Positions 1 to 13,186 are shown, counted from the stretch's first letter. The stretch is 64,000 bases of DNA from Amoebidium appalachense (GCA_963693365.1 CAVNZM010000013.1:1302001-1366000), one strand, 5' to 3'. Translations and numbers: made by a program. The notes: generated from the letters alone by a model not told the origin.

Positions 1-10
1 GTGCGCACAC

Positions 11-78
<68 letters not shown>

Positions 79-150
79 GCGCGCGCGCACACACACACAC
101 GCACACATCCCCGCCCACGAACACCTACCCACCCACACACTTTACCCCCC

Positions 151-181
<31 letters not shown>

Positions 182-316
182 ACCCTTTTTAACACTGCAT
201 TGAAAAAGAGTGAAAACAAAGACAACACAAAACAACAAACAACAAACAAACTTGGGGGGGGGGGGGGAGGGGGGGGGGGAAGAAAAAAAGAAGGAGAAAA
301 AAAAAAGAAAACACAT
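1..316. repeat. CA array, poly-C and poly-G at left edge
   Basis: A CA microsatellite fills about 1-110, followed by a C-run at 145-167 and a broken G-run at about 254-278. All lie in the intron after exon 6 of the partial minus-strand gene. No coding signal is seen. Confidence 0.9.
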
Positions 317-318
317 AC

Positions 319-1416
319 CAGGAAACCTTGGCCATGTTCGGCAGTACCCAGCATCTCAATCCCGGGCAACCTATCACAAGATGGTGCCGTGATGGTCGGG
401 GACAACACCAAATTTGGGTTCGTATGCAGTATGGGCAGGGCGCTATCCTGCTCACTGAAAACGGAGGCATTCAGTGATTGTGAGTCTGATTGGTCAATCG
501 AAGTATCGAAAATCTTTCGCTGATCCGATCTGGCCCGATTATCCACCGATTGGGCGTCACTCGTGGCGATCTTTTGTGGGGTTTTATCCTGATTGAAACT
601 TACAGAATCCGAGTCATCCGGAACACACACTTCGAATGAAGCAACGTGTGTTTTCACCGGTGACAAAGGTGTCGCACCCGATCTCTTGTCTTTTGGCTTT
701 ACCGGGTTTTCGACTATAATACCGGGATTTGCTTGGCCTGGACTGGGTTTGAAATCATAATGGGTGGAAGCCGGCGCATCGAATATTCGTGAAATTTCGT
801 TGTCGGATTTCCTTTTGGCCCCATTGCCCGGTATATCCAAGCAGGGTGCGCTTGCAGAGGCACTCGCGGAATTCTTGCCATACATGGTTAGGCTTTGTGA
901 GCTCCGATTGGATGAAAGTTCCCCGTCGCGACTATTCGATATCGCATTGCTCTCCAGTGGATTCGTCTGGGGGCAAAAAAACTTTGATTAATTATTCCCC
1001 CCTCCCCCCCCCCCTCCCCCACCCACCCAATCACCCATCCTCCCTCCAACCTCAACCCGCCCCCCCCCCCCCCCCCCCCCCCCCCACCCACCCACCCACC
1101 CACCCACCCACCCACCCACCCACCCACCCACCCACCCACCCACCCACCCACCCACCCACCCACCCACCCACCCACCCACCCACCCACCCACCCACCCACC
1201 CACCCACCCACCCACCCACCCACCCACCCACCCACCCACCCACCCACCCACCCACCCTCCATCCCCAACCCCTCCTCCCCCATCCCTTCCCTCTCTCCAC
1301 CTTTTCTCCCCATCACCCCTTCCTTAGCCTTTGGTACATCGTTCACAGCGTCCATATAGGCCTTACTCTCCCACCCACCACCCCCCCCTCTTTCCCTCCC
1401 CACCCTTCCTCCGTCT

Positions 1417-1481
<65 letters not shown>

Positions 1482-1612
1482 ATCCCCACCCCTTGCTCCC
1501 CACATACACATCCACCCTCCAACCCCCCCCCCCCCCTCCCCCCCTCCCCCCCTTTTCCTACCTTCAGTCCCCTCCTCCGTCCATCCTCTTCTCTCCGACC
1601 ACAACCACATCA

Positions 1613-1644
<32 letters not shown>

Positions 1645-2216
1645 CCCCCACACACACACACACACACACACACCACCATCACCACCAATTCTTCGCCTCG
1701 TCCTGTCAACCCCCAGAACCGCCTTTTCCCAATCTTTTGGAGATTTCAGGGGTTTCGTTTCGTCCTTTTGGTATATTTGTCCTATTATTTATTTATGTAT
1801 TAAGTTGTTCCGGGGGGGGGAGGGGGGGTACATATGATAGTTAAAATTTATCAGCCAAGCAATGCAAGCTGCAGTAAACGAAATCCAAAGTAAAAAAAGA
1901 ACTTTTGTGTGTGGCAGTGGCAGTCTAGGGAGGGAGAACGGGAGGGCGGGAGGGAGGGGAGGGGGGGGGGGGGAGGGGGAGGGGGCGGTTATGCTAGTTT
2001 CTTCCAGCGCTTTCTGTTAATACATATGCAAAAGGGGGGGATGGCACTAAACACACACACACGCAAAAAAAAAAAAAAAAAAAAAAAATGAAAAAACCGA
2101 AAGAAAACATAAAAATCAAACCAGCAGAAGGGTAAAGATGCATCCAAAGCCCTCCCCCCCCCCCCCCCTCCCCCCTTCCAATACACACCTACACACCCAC
2201 ACACACCACCACCACC

Positions 2217-2295
<79 letters not shown>

Positions 2296-2720
2296 ACACA
2301 CACACCCACACCCACACACCTCTATAACTGAAGATACACGGAACACCCGTCCGCTTGCGCTTGACGACGTAGATTCAAGTCTTCCATATGACCGTACCCC
2401 TCCCCCGGCTGAGACAACCACAGACCATCAGTCACCCCCCTCATCCCCCTTCCCCCTGCTTCTCTAGTCGCAAACCCTCCTCTTCCCTCCTCGTCCTCAT
2501 CAGTAATCCCCCTCTCCCCTACCCCTTCAGTCCCCCAAACCCTCCTCTTCTGTCCTCGTCCTCTTTCCCCAATCTCTTCCTCTCGCACAATGCACACTGT
2601 CTCTGCCACTCACAATTCCAACCGTCCACATACAAGATCTTCCTTCTACAGCCCAAAAATAAGCAAGTAGACTTCCTTATATATGTGCAAGCACTCAAGA
2701 TCGGCCCTTTACCCCCATTT

Positions 2721-2761
<41 letters not shown>

Positions 2762-3322
2762 CCACTCCCCCCTCCCCCCCTCCCCCTCCCCCCCTTCCCC
2801 TTTCTCCCTCCCTCCGCCGAGCCCCTCTTAGGGAAAAAAAAAAACAGAAAAGAAGAAATCAAAAGAAAGAATAAATTAAGGCGTAAAAGAAACAGAAAAG
2901 AAAAAAGAAGGCAAAGTCCAGCCCGGCCTGCCTGCTTGACAGAACCAGCATGAAAAGGTAAGTGACAACAAGCAAAGGAAACACCACCTGTACACTACCA
3001 CGTCAAAATTCTTGCCTTTCTGTCTTGTGCCAGAGCAGCTCAGAAAAAATTATCCATTGGGAATGTTGTTAAGTCTAGCTACAGGACCCCGCACATGTTC
3101 TGCAAACACGTACCTGAACGATGTACAAATGTTCTAAGCAGGCGTTTACTCAGGTGAGGTATGCAGCATGCATATTTTTGATAAGTGAGGGGAGCGGGAG
3201 AGAGAGAGAAAGGGCTTTTTTGGGGAAAGGTATCATCCCAGAGAAGAAAGCGTGACCGCTACATGACACCTACCTTGAGCGGATTTTTGAGCCTCGGTGT
3301 CTTGTGGTCCTTGATCAGCCAT
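319..3322 (-). CDS. Unrecognised gene, 5' part (6 exons, continues off window)
   Basis: I do not recognise this protein. Proposed exons on the minus strand: 3274-3322, 3114-3133, 2988-3019, 2614-2645, 2320-2408 and 319-966. Exon 1 opens with ATG (MADQGPQDTEAQKSAQ) and ends at a strong donor, G|GTAGGT. The acceptor of exon 5 is TTGTCTCAG. Exon 6 is 216 codons, open from acceptor GCCCCCAG to donor CTG|GTATGT. All junction phases agree (49, 20, 32, 32, 89 and 648 nt). Exon 6 is rich in Ser, Asp, Asn and Pro with no membrane segment, so it is probably disordered (for example KRKSDNEIS and TPLSPVK, possible phosphorylation sites). The short stretch coded by exons 2-4 (KGKNFDVVVYRRKILYVDG) looks folded. 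Intron 5 holds the CCCA and poly-C tracts. Exon 6 is secure; the 20-32 nt microexons are inference. The 3' end lies beyond position 1. Confidence 0.5.
1085..1256. repeat. (CCCA)n tandem array
   Basis: About 43 perfect tetranucleotide units lie in intron 5 of the partial minus-strand gene, preceded by a C-run. On the sense strand of the gene this reads TGGG, so it is potentially G-quadruplex forming in the RNA. Confidence 0.95.
1418..1481. repeat. 64-nt poly-C run
   Basis: An unbroken run of 64 C, the longest mononucleotide tract I found in the window. It sits in intron 5 of the partial minus-strand gene, where the sense strand is poly-G. Confidence 0.9.
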
Positions 3323-3990
3323 TTTTGTATTCTGGTAAACTAGATGTTATAGGCAAACACTGCCTCCTGTTCCTGCTTTCTTGGCTCGAAAAACACATTT
3401 ATCACATAGATCAAGCCAACTCTTAAGCCATCTCTTATGGTCAAAAGTGGTAACCAGGCAGGCGCTATGAAAAAATGCCCTGTATAAACCAGCTTACAAC
3501 ATAAAACAAGCAGTTTTCCAGGCGACCCATTTGGTTGAACTCCGGGGTAGCCAAAGACGTGTGATTGAATCGGCTGTTGTTGCGCTTTCAGTTATTGTTA
3601 GGGTGTTCGCATGCCAATACAGTACTCATGGGCAAAACAAGAAGCCCCCCTGTCATGCTCTGCTAATGCATACTAAGACCGTGTATGTAAACCTAACTAA
3701 GTACTGTAAGCCAAAACAAGAAACTTAGAGAATCCTTGCATGCTTCAGCTTGCCATCAAGAAGGTTGAGACGGTCTCAGTCAAGATCAAAGTGCGATAAG
3801 TATACACAATCTGATTGGGTAAAGGCGCATCCGGCTGGTGCAATATTAGCCAATCAAAACGAAGTTAACTAAATATAGTTCGCTTACAGCCAATCGATAT
3901 GAGAAACACATCGAAAAATTTTCTACAGTTGTGACTCATAATGGGCCGCTTCACCTCGGGGCTAGATTTAGAAATGCGGCAAATCTAGAA

Positions 3991-4024
3991 GTTCTAAATT
4001 GACAATTTAGAACGTTCTAAATTG
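3991..4024. repeat. Perfect inverted repeat plus a third arm copy
   Basis: GTTCTAAATTG (3991-4001) and its exact reverse complement (4003-4013) are separated by one A. A third direct copy of the arm follows immediately at 4014-4024. Related partial motifs built on TCTAGA and AATTTAGA recur up to 4515. It could form a cruciform or be a palindromic binding site; the function is unknown. Confidence 0.8.
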
Positions 4025-4599
4025 TTCCGGTTCGCACAGGTATGATTTAGATAATTTAGAAACTCTACATTGCTTCTTGCTTTGTTTAATAAATAAATGT
4101 AAAAACTTAACACTGAGACTGTGATAAATATTTTATAAGCTTATAAATATGCATATTAATATTTTTTGCAAGGTTTATATATACGTATCGCTGAAAGCTT
4201 CATAACAAAACAGAAGACAGAAACTACAGCATAGCACAGGTATGCAAAAAAACCCTTTTGGACCAATGATCTTCAATAAGGTCATTGATTGGTCTAGACA
4301 AAATGCAGCCGACCAATCGGAAATCAGTTCAATTTCTAGATTGGCTCCAGACATCTGGAAGACCCCCCCTCCCCCCTCTTCCAGATTGCGACATCTGGAA
4401 GATGGGCATCCAGATTCTAGACCCCGATGGAATGCATTAAATTTAATGCGATCGATCGGACTGGAGAAATTTTAACGCTAATTATCTAGATTCCCATTAT
4501 CTAAATTCTAGCCCCGACGTGCAGCGGCCCAATGTTGTTCATCAAATAATCTAAAAGTAGCCACCTACAGCCGGCATCGATATAAATTACATGTGCCAC

Positions 4600-4673
4600 T
4601 GTGGAGAGGCCTCGAGGCCCAGGCAGCAGAATTCGGGGTCGCGATGGTGATAAGCCGCGGCGTGCGCCCCGGG

Positions 4674-4723
<50 letters not shown>

Positions 4724-4852
4724 TCTCGATCGCGAGGAACAGGAAGTTGGGTACCAAGCACACATTCATAACGGATAACCCAGTACAGAATGCAAAAAAA
4801 CACCCTTGACGAGTATGAGCATGCATAATAAGCAGGGCCTATCCTCAGGAGG
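4600..4852 (+). mobile_element. Eroded copy of the dispersed repeat superfamily
   Basis: After a long G-run the block 4746-4852 aligns by eye with the start of better preserved copies: a GTACCAAGCACAC-like segment, then ACGGATAAC, then CAGAATGCAA, then CATAATAAGCAGGGCC and ATCCTCAGG. The upstream part contains GCAGAATTCG, as does the far end of complete copies. It is intergenic and old by divergence. Confidence 0.5.
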
Positions 4853-5704
4853 GGGGCCAGTCATGCAGGGGGAGACCCTCGGAGGGAGGCATTTTTTTTT
4901 TGGCAAATGTTTTTGTTTTGCACACATCACCGTGATCACCAGTTCTTTGTAAATTACTGTTTTTTTAATGGTTAGATGAGTGTACAGTGATAATAACATG
5001 TACACACTTACACACCATCCAAGCATGGATGTCATATAACGTTCCAGTTTTCATTTCTACCGGCGCACTACCCCCGGGCCTAAGGCTCGATAATTCGTCC
5101 AATTCAAAAAAAAAAAAACAAAAAAAAACCACCAGCGTCTAGCATACCCCACCTATCGCCTTTATCACATTCGTGCAGAAACAAAACTACAGTGAACACA
5201 TTCGCAAAGTCATGATCTAGTTGCTACACAAGTCTGTATCATATAGAAAGTGAGGATAACCCGTTTGAAATTTGAAACACAACCAACCAAAAGGCTTGAA
5301 TAGATTCGAGGAAATATACGTCTATACGCATACCATTGCCAGCCTGACAATCTGCTATCCTCGAGGGTTTCTATCTTTCCCCCCTCTTTTTTCCGGATTT
5401 AATCATACATCACTTCCACCCAGACCCTGCATTCCCTAGCCCGAGCAAAGCAAAGCAAATACGATGAATTTTATAGGTGGTGAAGTACCCAATTTCAAAC
5501 AATAAGAGTCTTCAATTATAATATATATCATAACATCATTAACAATTGCGGTTGTGTGTGTAAGCGTGCGCGCGTGTGCATCTACGGGCACAGGTTTTGG
5601 GCAAACAGAAGGGAGGCAATACAAGGAGGGAGGCATCGTATGGGTGTGTGTGTGCATGTGTGTGTGTGTGTGCGTTGGGGGGGGGGGGGGGGGGGGGGGG
5701 GGGT

Positions 5705-6150
5705 TCAGAGTACTATAGCAGCATCTGCGGTCTTGAAAGCATCGACGGACACGACACTGGCAGGAAGGGGCAGAGGGGTGGATGTGGGTGCCGGGGTGTG
5801 GGCCTGTGGAGGCAGAGAGAGTGAGTAACTGCCATATATGGGCATGTAGTTGCCATATATGGGTGAGTGGCTACCATATTTGGACGAGCAACTGCCATAT
5901 ATGGGTGATTAGCCGCCATATATAGGTGAGTAACTGCATCTATGACGGATATCTGCTTTTCCCTCGGAAAAAAATAAATATAAAGAAAAATCGGCTGGTC
6001 ACCGTGTAGAGGTCTACAGTTTTCGCGGATAATTGTGCATGTTACGTGTGAGTGCCTGTGGTAACGCACGTGTGCAACACACAACAGAAGGGGACGAGAG
6101 CGGTGAGAAGGGAGGAGAGAAGGGTAGGGTTGTTTTTTTTTTTTTTTTTT

Positions 6151-6203
<53 letters not shown>

Positions 6204-6334
6204 CTGTATGTATGCATCAGAGAGTGGCAAACTTGCGCCCAAACGTTAACCAACAAAACCACAAAAGCAACACCACAAAACAGCAACCAAACCAATCGTG
6301 TACGCAGAAGATACTTGCACAGAGTTCATAGTCA

Positions 6335-6375
<41 letters not shown>

Positions 6376-6465
6376 CTTACCAATCTTTCACGGGCGAGGT
6401 TGTAGTTTGCTGCGATGTCCAGAGCCTTTTCATAGGCAAACAGCATCCACGCACTCTAAGGAAGG

Positions 6466-6532
<67 letters not shown>

Positions 6533-6861
6533 GTGTGTGTGTGTGCGTGTGCGTGTGCCTGTGTTAGAAATACCAAATTTAGAAATACCCGGCTAGTCTT
6601 TAGCAAAAGGGGGGGGGGGGGGGGGAGGACGACGTCTCACAGACCTGGGGGCCAGTCCACATGATGCGCGCACCCACACCGCTAAACAGCTTCCTCACCC
6701 CCTCCCTGCGCACAATCTGCACCAAAGTATGCCAGATACCCTCCGTGCCCCCCTGTGCATAAAAAAGACAGTGTTAGCAAAAAAAAAAAAAAAAAAAAGA
6801 AAGAAAAACAGGAAAACATAAATTGAAGCGCGCGCGCGCGCGTGTGTGTGTGCGTGTGTGT

Positions 6862-6910
<49 letters not shown>

Positions 6911-7168
6911 TAGAATTTCGTGGCATGGTTCTTTACAGGGTTGCAACAGTTCCCTATCCCTATCTGGGTGAAAAATCTTGAAGAGTTGGCATATATTCTC
7001 CGATAGGGCTCAAACATAGTATGTTAGTTTATTGGAATCTTACCGTACGTGATGCGCTTATGGGCTAATGTTTCGTTGGTATGACTTATGGATAGAGGCA
7101 AAGACTGCCTGACTGCCTGGAAAGTGCACACAGACAAAATGCAGACAAAATTTTAAAAGTTATATTGG

Positions 7169-7205
<37 letters not shown>

Positions 7206-7376
7206 ATTCCACACACCCACACCCCGGAAATTTATTTTCGTACGTATGCTGTGTGTGAATGGGTTGCGCACGAATGTGCTCCATTTATCTTCTTTCCGTT
7301 TATCTGCTTCTTGCATAACACTGCGGCATTTGCGCATGTGCATGTACTGGGCACGCACACATGCAATTGTGTGTGT

Positions 7377-7416
<40 letters not shown>

Positions 7417-8309
7417 GAGAGGGGAGGGGGGAGGAAGAAGGGGGTGAAGGGGGGGGGGGGGGGGAGGGGGGGTTGCATAAGAGAGTGGCCACCATAGAAA
7501 TGTAGAGATTGAAAACGACAACTATGAAAGCATACAGGGTGCGATCACGCAACGCGCAGGGGATTCCCCGAGGGAAGGCGGGGAGGGGGAGGGGGGGGAG
7601 GGGGGGGGGGGTTGGGGGGTGATTTTTGCGTTAGAGGGTTGGAAATATGGAGGAGACAACAAAGAGCAACAACAAAGCGTCTCAAAGGCGGGAAATCCAA
7701 AATCAAACAATTTAAGCGTGCAGGCAGAAGACACTTGAACAGAGCCCATCATCAGGGGGGTTCCCATGCCTCCACAAAAGCATGGGTTTCGACCTCTCGC
7801 GCGTGGTTCCCAACCCATACTTTGTTTCAACAGCAATAGGCGAGTCCAGGGGGGGGGTTGGGGGGGGGGGGTCTAACGGAAAGCTGGAGCCTAGTTTTGA
7901 CAACGTCGCAGGGAGTGGTCACCAGGCCGGCAACAGAACCTGAGTGGATGAAAAAAAAACATGAAATTGGTGAGCACACACAACGTCATTGTGACATGTT
8001 CCCTTCGGCCATTTTCTTTCTTTTCTTTTTTTATAAAAAAAAAGGGCCCAATACGATGCCTTTCTAGAGGTACAACGAGTGGCTTTCTCTCCCTCAAACA
8101 CACACACACATCTTCTCCTTCTTCCTTCTTCTTTTTAGTGTGGTGGCACTAATTGTTTATAACGACTGAAACACCAGTTGAACTTCCCCAGCTTACCCCT
8201 CTTCCTCTCCTGAAAAGCCAGCTCCCCCCCCCCTCCCCCCTCCGCCTGCGCGATGGCTTCTCTACATCACATTCTGTCATACCACAAGAGCCAACACATT
8301 CTCGACTTC

Positions 8310-8340
<31 letters not shown>

Positions 8341-11300
8341 AAAGAAAATAATAATAATTAAAAACCTAACGTAAAAATTGAGACAAAAAACAAATAAAAG
8401 AAAAACAAGAACAACATCAAAACACAAAAACGTAACCATCATCACCACCACCACCACCAAAAAAAGAAAAAGAAAAGAAAAGAAAGAAGGGAAAAAAAAA
8501 AACAAAAAAACAAAAAACAAAAAAAACATACCGCTTATAAGGCCTGTGGCGAATCCCTCGAAAGCCGTCAGGTTTCCATCCCACACAGCCCCGTCCTGAA
8601 GACACTCTGCCCTCGAGTGAACCCTCTGTGCACGGGCATGAAGGAACATGGTCTTGATTTGCTCTGTGCGTGTGTGCACGTGTTAGTGAGGGGTTGGGGT
8701 GGGTGGTGGTGGTGGGGGGGGGGGAGGGGAGGGAGGGGGGGGGGGGGTATTTGTTTGTTTTCTTCCGGATTGCTCCGACAAATCTCTCCTGCAAGTCATG
8801 TCTGAAATGATGTCTCTTTTCTTCATTCCTTTTCTTTCTTCTCCCCTCCTTCCTTTTACCTTCCCCCCCTCCCAACCGCGGGAGGGGGGGGGGGGGGGGG
8901 GGGGGGAACCAAAGGGATGAGAAAATGAAAGCCCCCCCTCCCCCCCAAACCCACCCTCTCACCCACACACCCACCCACACACACACATACACACACAAAA
9001 AAAAAAGAAGAAAAAAAACAAAGGAGGTAAGAAAGATAAAAGAAAAAGTAAAAGAAAAAAGGAACAGAAAGGCAAAAAAAAGAAGAGACGGGTGGGGTGA
9101 AGGGGGAAAAACCGGGAAAACACTTACCATAAACCGGGAACAGGCATGCCGTAAAGGGCACCTCCCTGTATATTGTGGCCAGATACCCCCTATAGTATCC
9201 CCTTAGACCCTCCTGCCTGCCGATGGAGATCGCAGCATCGCGGAAGGAGACGTAACGGTGGTGGCTGCTCGATATGGCCTGCGCCTGCATACGCGTCTTG
9301 ATCACCTGGTCGGGAAAAAAAAATAAAAAATCAACAAAAAAAAAAAAAAAACAGCGAAAAACAAACGCTGTGAGTGAAACTGATCAAAGGTCTAGAGTTG
9401 GCATTTGGTTTTCTTGTGGCATGAATGAAACTGAGTACGCCAGACTCAGCATAATGTCGGAAATCTCCTTTTTTTGGGAACAGCTAATCACCAAAAAAGG
9501 CAAAATGCAAAATGTCGTAAATCGCCATAAAAAGACAACCTCGAGAAATACCGGCCTAGTCGTTAACGCGAAATCGCATGATCTAACTAGATTGCGACTC
9601 TTGATCGAACGGTGTGGGTAAACAAACATACGGGCTCATACACGTGTGCATGCACATGTGCATATGTGCCTGTGTGCCCTGTGCCCACATGTGTGCGAAC
9701 ATACACGTATGTGTACGTGCACGCCCGCGCGCCCACACACACACACACACACCTCGAACGGGTTGTATATGCACGATGCAAAGAGGTCGCCCGGTCCCCC
9801 GCCCACACATGTGTGCATGCATGTGCGGCTGTGTGCCTGTGTCTGTGTGCATGTGTGCCTGAGCCAGCATGTGTGTGCACATACGTGTGAGTTCACGAGC
9901 ACGCACGCACCCGCACACCCACCTCGAACGGGTTGTATATGCACGACACCAAGAGGCCACCCCCCCTTCCCCCCATCATCACGCCCACACACACGTGTGC
10001 ATGCATGTGTGTGTTTGTGGCACCTGGGCGCACTTGTATCCTGTGCCAACATGTGTGTGAACATACACATATATGTACATGCACGCGCATGCATACCCCC
10101 CCACACACACCCACCTCGAACGGGTTGTATATGCACGAAGCAAAGAGGTCACCCAGCCCCCCGCCAATAAAATGAATCACCGGAGCTGGCACGTTTGTGC
10201 TGTGTGTCATACAGTGCTTGAAAGACTGTGTGTGGGTGGCAAAGTGTCAGATCTCCATTACGCATTCGGGTCAAAGGGTAAACACATCGAAACGAAAATT
10301 ACCAAAACAACTGGGAATCCCACTCCCTTCATCCCCCCCCCCCCCCCCCCCCATCCCCATCCCCCTCTTCTTCCCCCCCCCCCCCCCCCCCCACCCCACC
10401 CCACCACCACCACCACCACCAACCACTCACACACACAGGCATACGTGTGCACACGCACCACCATCACAATGGCCACTAGGAGCAAAAAAACAGAAAAAGA
10501 AGAAGAAAAACGGACACACAAATAGTTCAGGGAGCCGAGGAGAAGACTTCAACGCCCCCCGCCGGAGGAGGGGGAGGGGGGGGGGGGGGGGACGGGGGGG
10601 TGATGTGATGACAGCAGGTGGTGGGGTGGATAGGAGGGATGGCGGGACTCTCAAAAAAGGAGGGGAGGGAGGACTGGGATATTGCACACATCATTAAAGC
10701 ATCGATCAAGACACGCAAAGACAACTTCCCCCCTCCCCTTCTTTTCAGACCATTTCCGACTTCAATTTCTTGTTTCTTTTTATTCGCATTTTGCTTTCCT
10801 TTTTTTCTTTCTTTTACTTTCCTTTTCTCTTCCTTTCTTTTTTTTTTTTTTTTTTTTGAAGAAAGGGGGGGGGGGGGGGGGGGGGGGGGTTTGAATGCGT
10901 CAAAAAGTACGAAGTACACAAGAACAAACGGATAACACGATGCAGAATGCAAGCCATACATAAAGAGTATGCATAATAAGCAGAGCCCATCCTCAGGGGG
11001 GGCCCACGTCATCCACAGTACCCGAGTTTCGACCTATTCCCCTCGTTAACGAAACCCAACTCAGATACTGTTTCACTTGAACATGAGTAGGTCACCCGTC
11101 TTGATCAGAGACGAGCAGGGTTGCTTATGCAGGCAAGGGCAGTGGGAAAGGCCGGGGGTTAAAGTTGCAGCAGTAAGCAGAAGCAAGAAAAATATAGATA
11201 GGAACTCAGGAGACGGGGCTTCTAGGAAGCTCCCCCGTCGATACCTAAGTCGATACTTCCCTGGCTAACATACTACACCAGCTGAAAAGAATTAGGTCCC

Positions 11301-11775
11301 GAAGGCCGCAGAATTCGTAATCAGAGGGGAAAATATGAGATTGGGGGGGGGGGGGGGGGGGGGTTGCAATCACCTCATAGAAGGTGAAGTAAACCATCGA
11401 CGACACCAGAGCGCCGGCTGCAGCGGCGGTACCCCCTCCATAGAGACCCGAAAGACCCTCTGTGATTGGCAAGCAAATAAGTTTATTTTTTAAAGACACT
11501 TAAAGTCATGTGGTCTCAGGGGACCCTTTCATTTCAAACTGTGATGTTGGTACCATCTTTCGTGTTCTTGTGTTGGGGAGGGATGCGTGGTTCGAAGGGC
11601 GGAGGTGTGTGTGTGTGGGTGTATGTTTGTGTGCGTGTGTGTGTGTGTGTGCGCGCGCGCACGTGTGTGTGTGTGTCTCTCTCTGTGTGTGTGGGTGCTT
11701 GCGCATGTGCGTGTGTTTGCGTTTGTGTGCGTGTTGGGCGTGTGTAGGTGTGTGTGTGTGTGTGTGTGTGTGCGC

Positions 11776-11806
<31 letters not shown>

Positions 11807-12390
11807 CGCGCGTTTTTGCATGTGCCCACGTTGGGGTTAGGAAGCGGGGTGCACAATGAATCGCAAAGTAATCTTTGAAGTCTAAAAAAGGTTTCGACTC
11901 TCTTCTTTCTCCGTGATTAACTCATATTTCTCCTTTGCTTCAACGACAACAAACGGGGCCACAGAGAACGAAGTGCACCTTCATTACGGACAACACAATG
12001 CCAATTCCGCAAAACAACCCCCCCCCCCCCCCCCCCCCTCCCCCCCCCCAACACACACACACACACTCCCCACCGACGAAAAGGGCACACACACAGAGAT
12101 GTGTATATTAAGCACCGCCAGGTGGGGAGGGGGAGGGGAGGGGGGGAGGGGAGGGGGGCTTTGAAGGGGGGGGGCTTCTACACACACCATGTTGTAGAAT
12201 GGAGGTGAAGGCATGGGGAGCATGTCTGTAGGGGCTGTTGGGAGCCTGAAGGCGTGTCTTCACTGTGTCGATGCTGCACAGATGCAAACATTAGACATGT
12301 GTGCGCATGTGTTTGCATGTGAGTGTGTGGGCGGTGGAGCGGGTAGGCAGGTCGGATGAGGGAGCAGGGGGGCAAGGCAAGGAGTGTGTG

Positions 12391-12424
<34 letters not shown>

Positions 12425-13132
12425 CTCGCCCGGTACGTGTGGTAGATGTGTGCGAGTATGTGCGCATGTGCGCATGTGTTTGCATGTATGCCTGTGTTTG
12501 TGTGTATGTGTGTGCAGATGTGTGTATGTGTGCGTGTGCGTGCGGGCGTACGTGTGCAGCGTGTGTGTGTCGCGTGTGTGCGTTATGTGTGGGTGGGTTT
12601 CCATGTATTCCTGTGTTTGTGTATGTATATGTGTGGGCATATGTGTGTATGTGTGTGTGTGTGTGCGCGCGCGCGCGGGAAAGCACGTGCCTACTGTGCA
12701 GGATGTCTATGGGTGTGTGCATGTGAGTGTGCATGTGTTTGTATGTGTGGGTGGGCGGGGGGGAGGGAGGGGGAGGGGACACCAAAGCACCTACAAGGCT
12801 GCAAACAGTGAACTATCAAATGCAAAAAAAAACACGGTCCTTTTTAGCACGACAAGAAGTGCATAATACCTAATACTAAGAGGAGGGTGTTGGGCATACG
12901 TTTAACAAGAGCAAGAACAAGATAAATTCGTGCTGGATGGCTTGAAAGATGCATATATTGGCATTCGCACAACTGTACGGGATGCGCACGGAGGAACTGC
13001 ATAGGCACGAGCTTTTATAGACAGCTAGATCTAAGCCTGTGGGCACGCACACACACACGCGCACACACACACGCACACACACACACACACAAAAAAAAAA
13101 GGGCAGGCATAGGTGCACCGAACACAATTAGA

Positions 13133-13186
<54 letters not shown>

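Larger units (their letters stand above)
3323..5704. other. Spacer between the left gene and the carrier gene
   Basis: The span from the start codon of the left gene to the stop codon of the carrier. It holds CCAAT-type boxes (GCCAATCAAA near 3849, GCCAATCGAT near 3889) on the left gene's upstream side. It also holds an AT-rich palindrome cluster (about 3960-4515), a TATATATA motif near 4174, and an eroded dispersed-repeat copy (about 4600-4852) interrupted by a G-run at 4679-4722. I find no convincing gene. Short plus-strand ORFs at 3531 and 4242 have no support. Confidence 0.6.

Noticed and set aside
789-1844. Long ORFs through poly-C, CCCA, CA, TG and GA tracts (many 100-470 codons, both strands)
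   Set aside because: They are open only because short-period repeats contain no stop; composition is His/Thr, Cys/Val, Pro, Gly or Arg/Glu runs with no flanking coding signal. The same holds for the large GA-tract ORFs at 33441-34887.
2954-3157. Plus-strand gene start: ATGAAAAG|GTAAGTG joined to an exon 3024-3157 after GTGCCAG
   Set aside because: It reads open for 43 codons with good splice signals but hits TGA at its own donor and no further exon fits; the minus-strand chain explains the same region with consistent phases. Kept as a possible antisense transcript.
3531-3728. 65-codon plus-strand ORF
   Set aside because: No recognisable protein, no splice partners, ordinary length for chance in AT-balanced spacer.
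4174-4475. TATA-like motif followed by a donor-like AG|GTATGC and a 77-codon ORF on the plus strand
   Set aside because: No downstream exon, no homology I recognise, and the ORF lies in the palindrome cluster.
5820-5945. CRISPR array suggested by regular 21-bp spacing
   Set aside because: Units are short, contiguous and eukaryotic intronic; a tandem repeat or transcription-factor site cluster explains them.
9640-10225. CRISPR-like or satellite array reading of the three regular blocks
   Set aside because: The repeated core is the coding edge of carrier exon 4 with its donor and the genome is eukaryotic.
10814-11268. 63-residue ORF repeated identically at 11077 and 20814
   Set aside because: It lies entirely inside the family B repeat; the identity comes from the element being recent, and it is lost in other copies.
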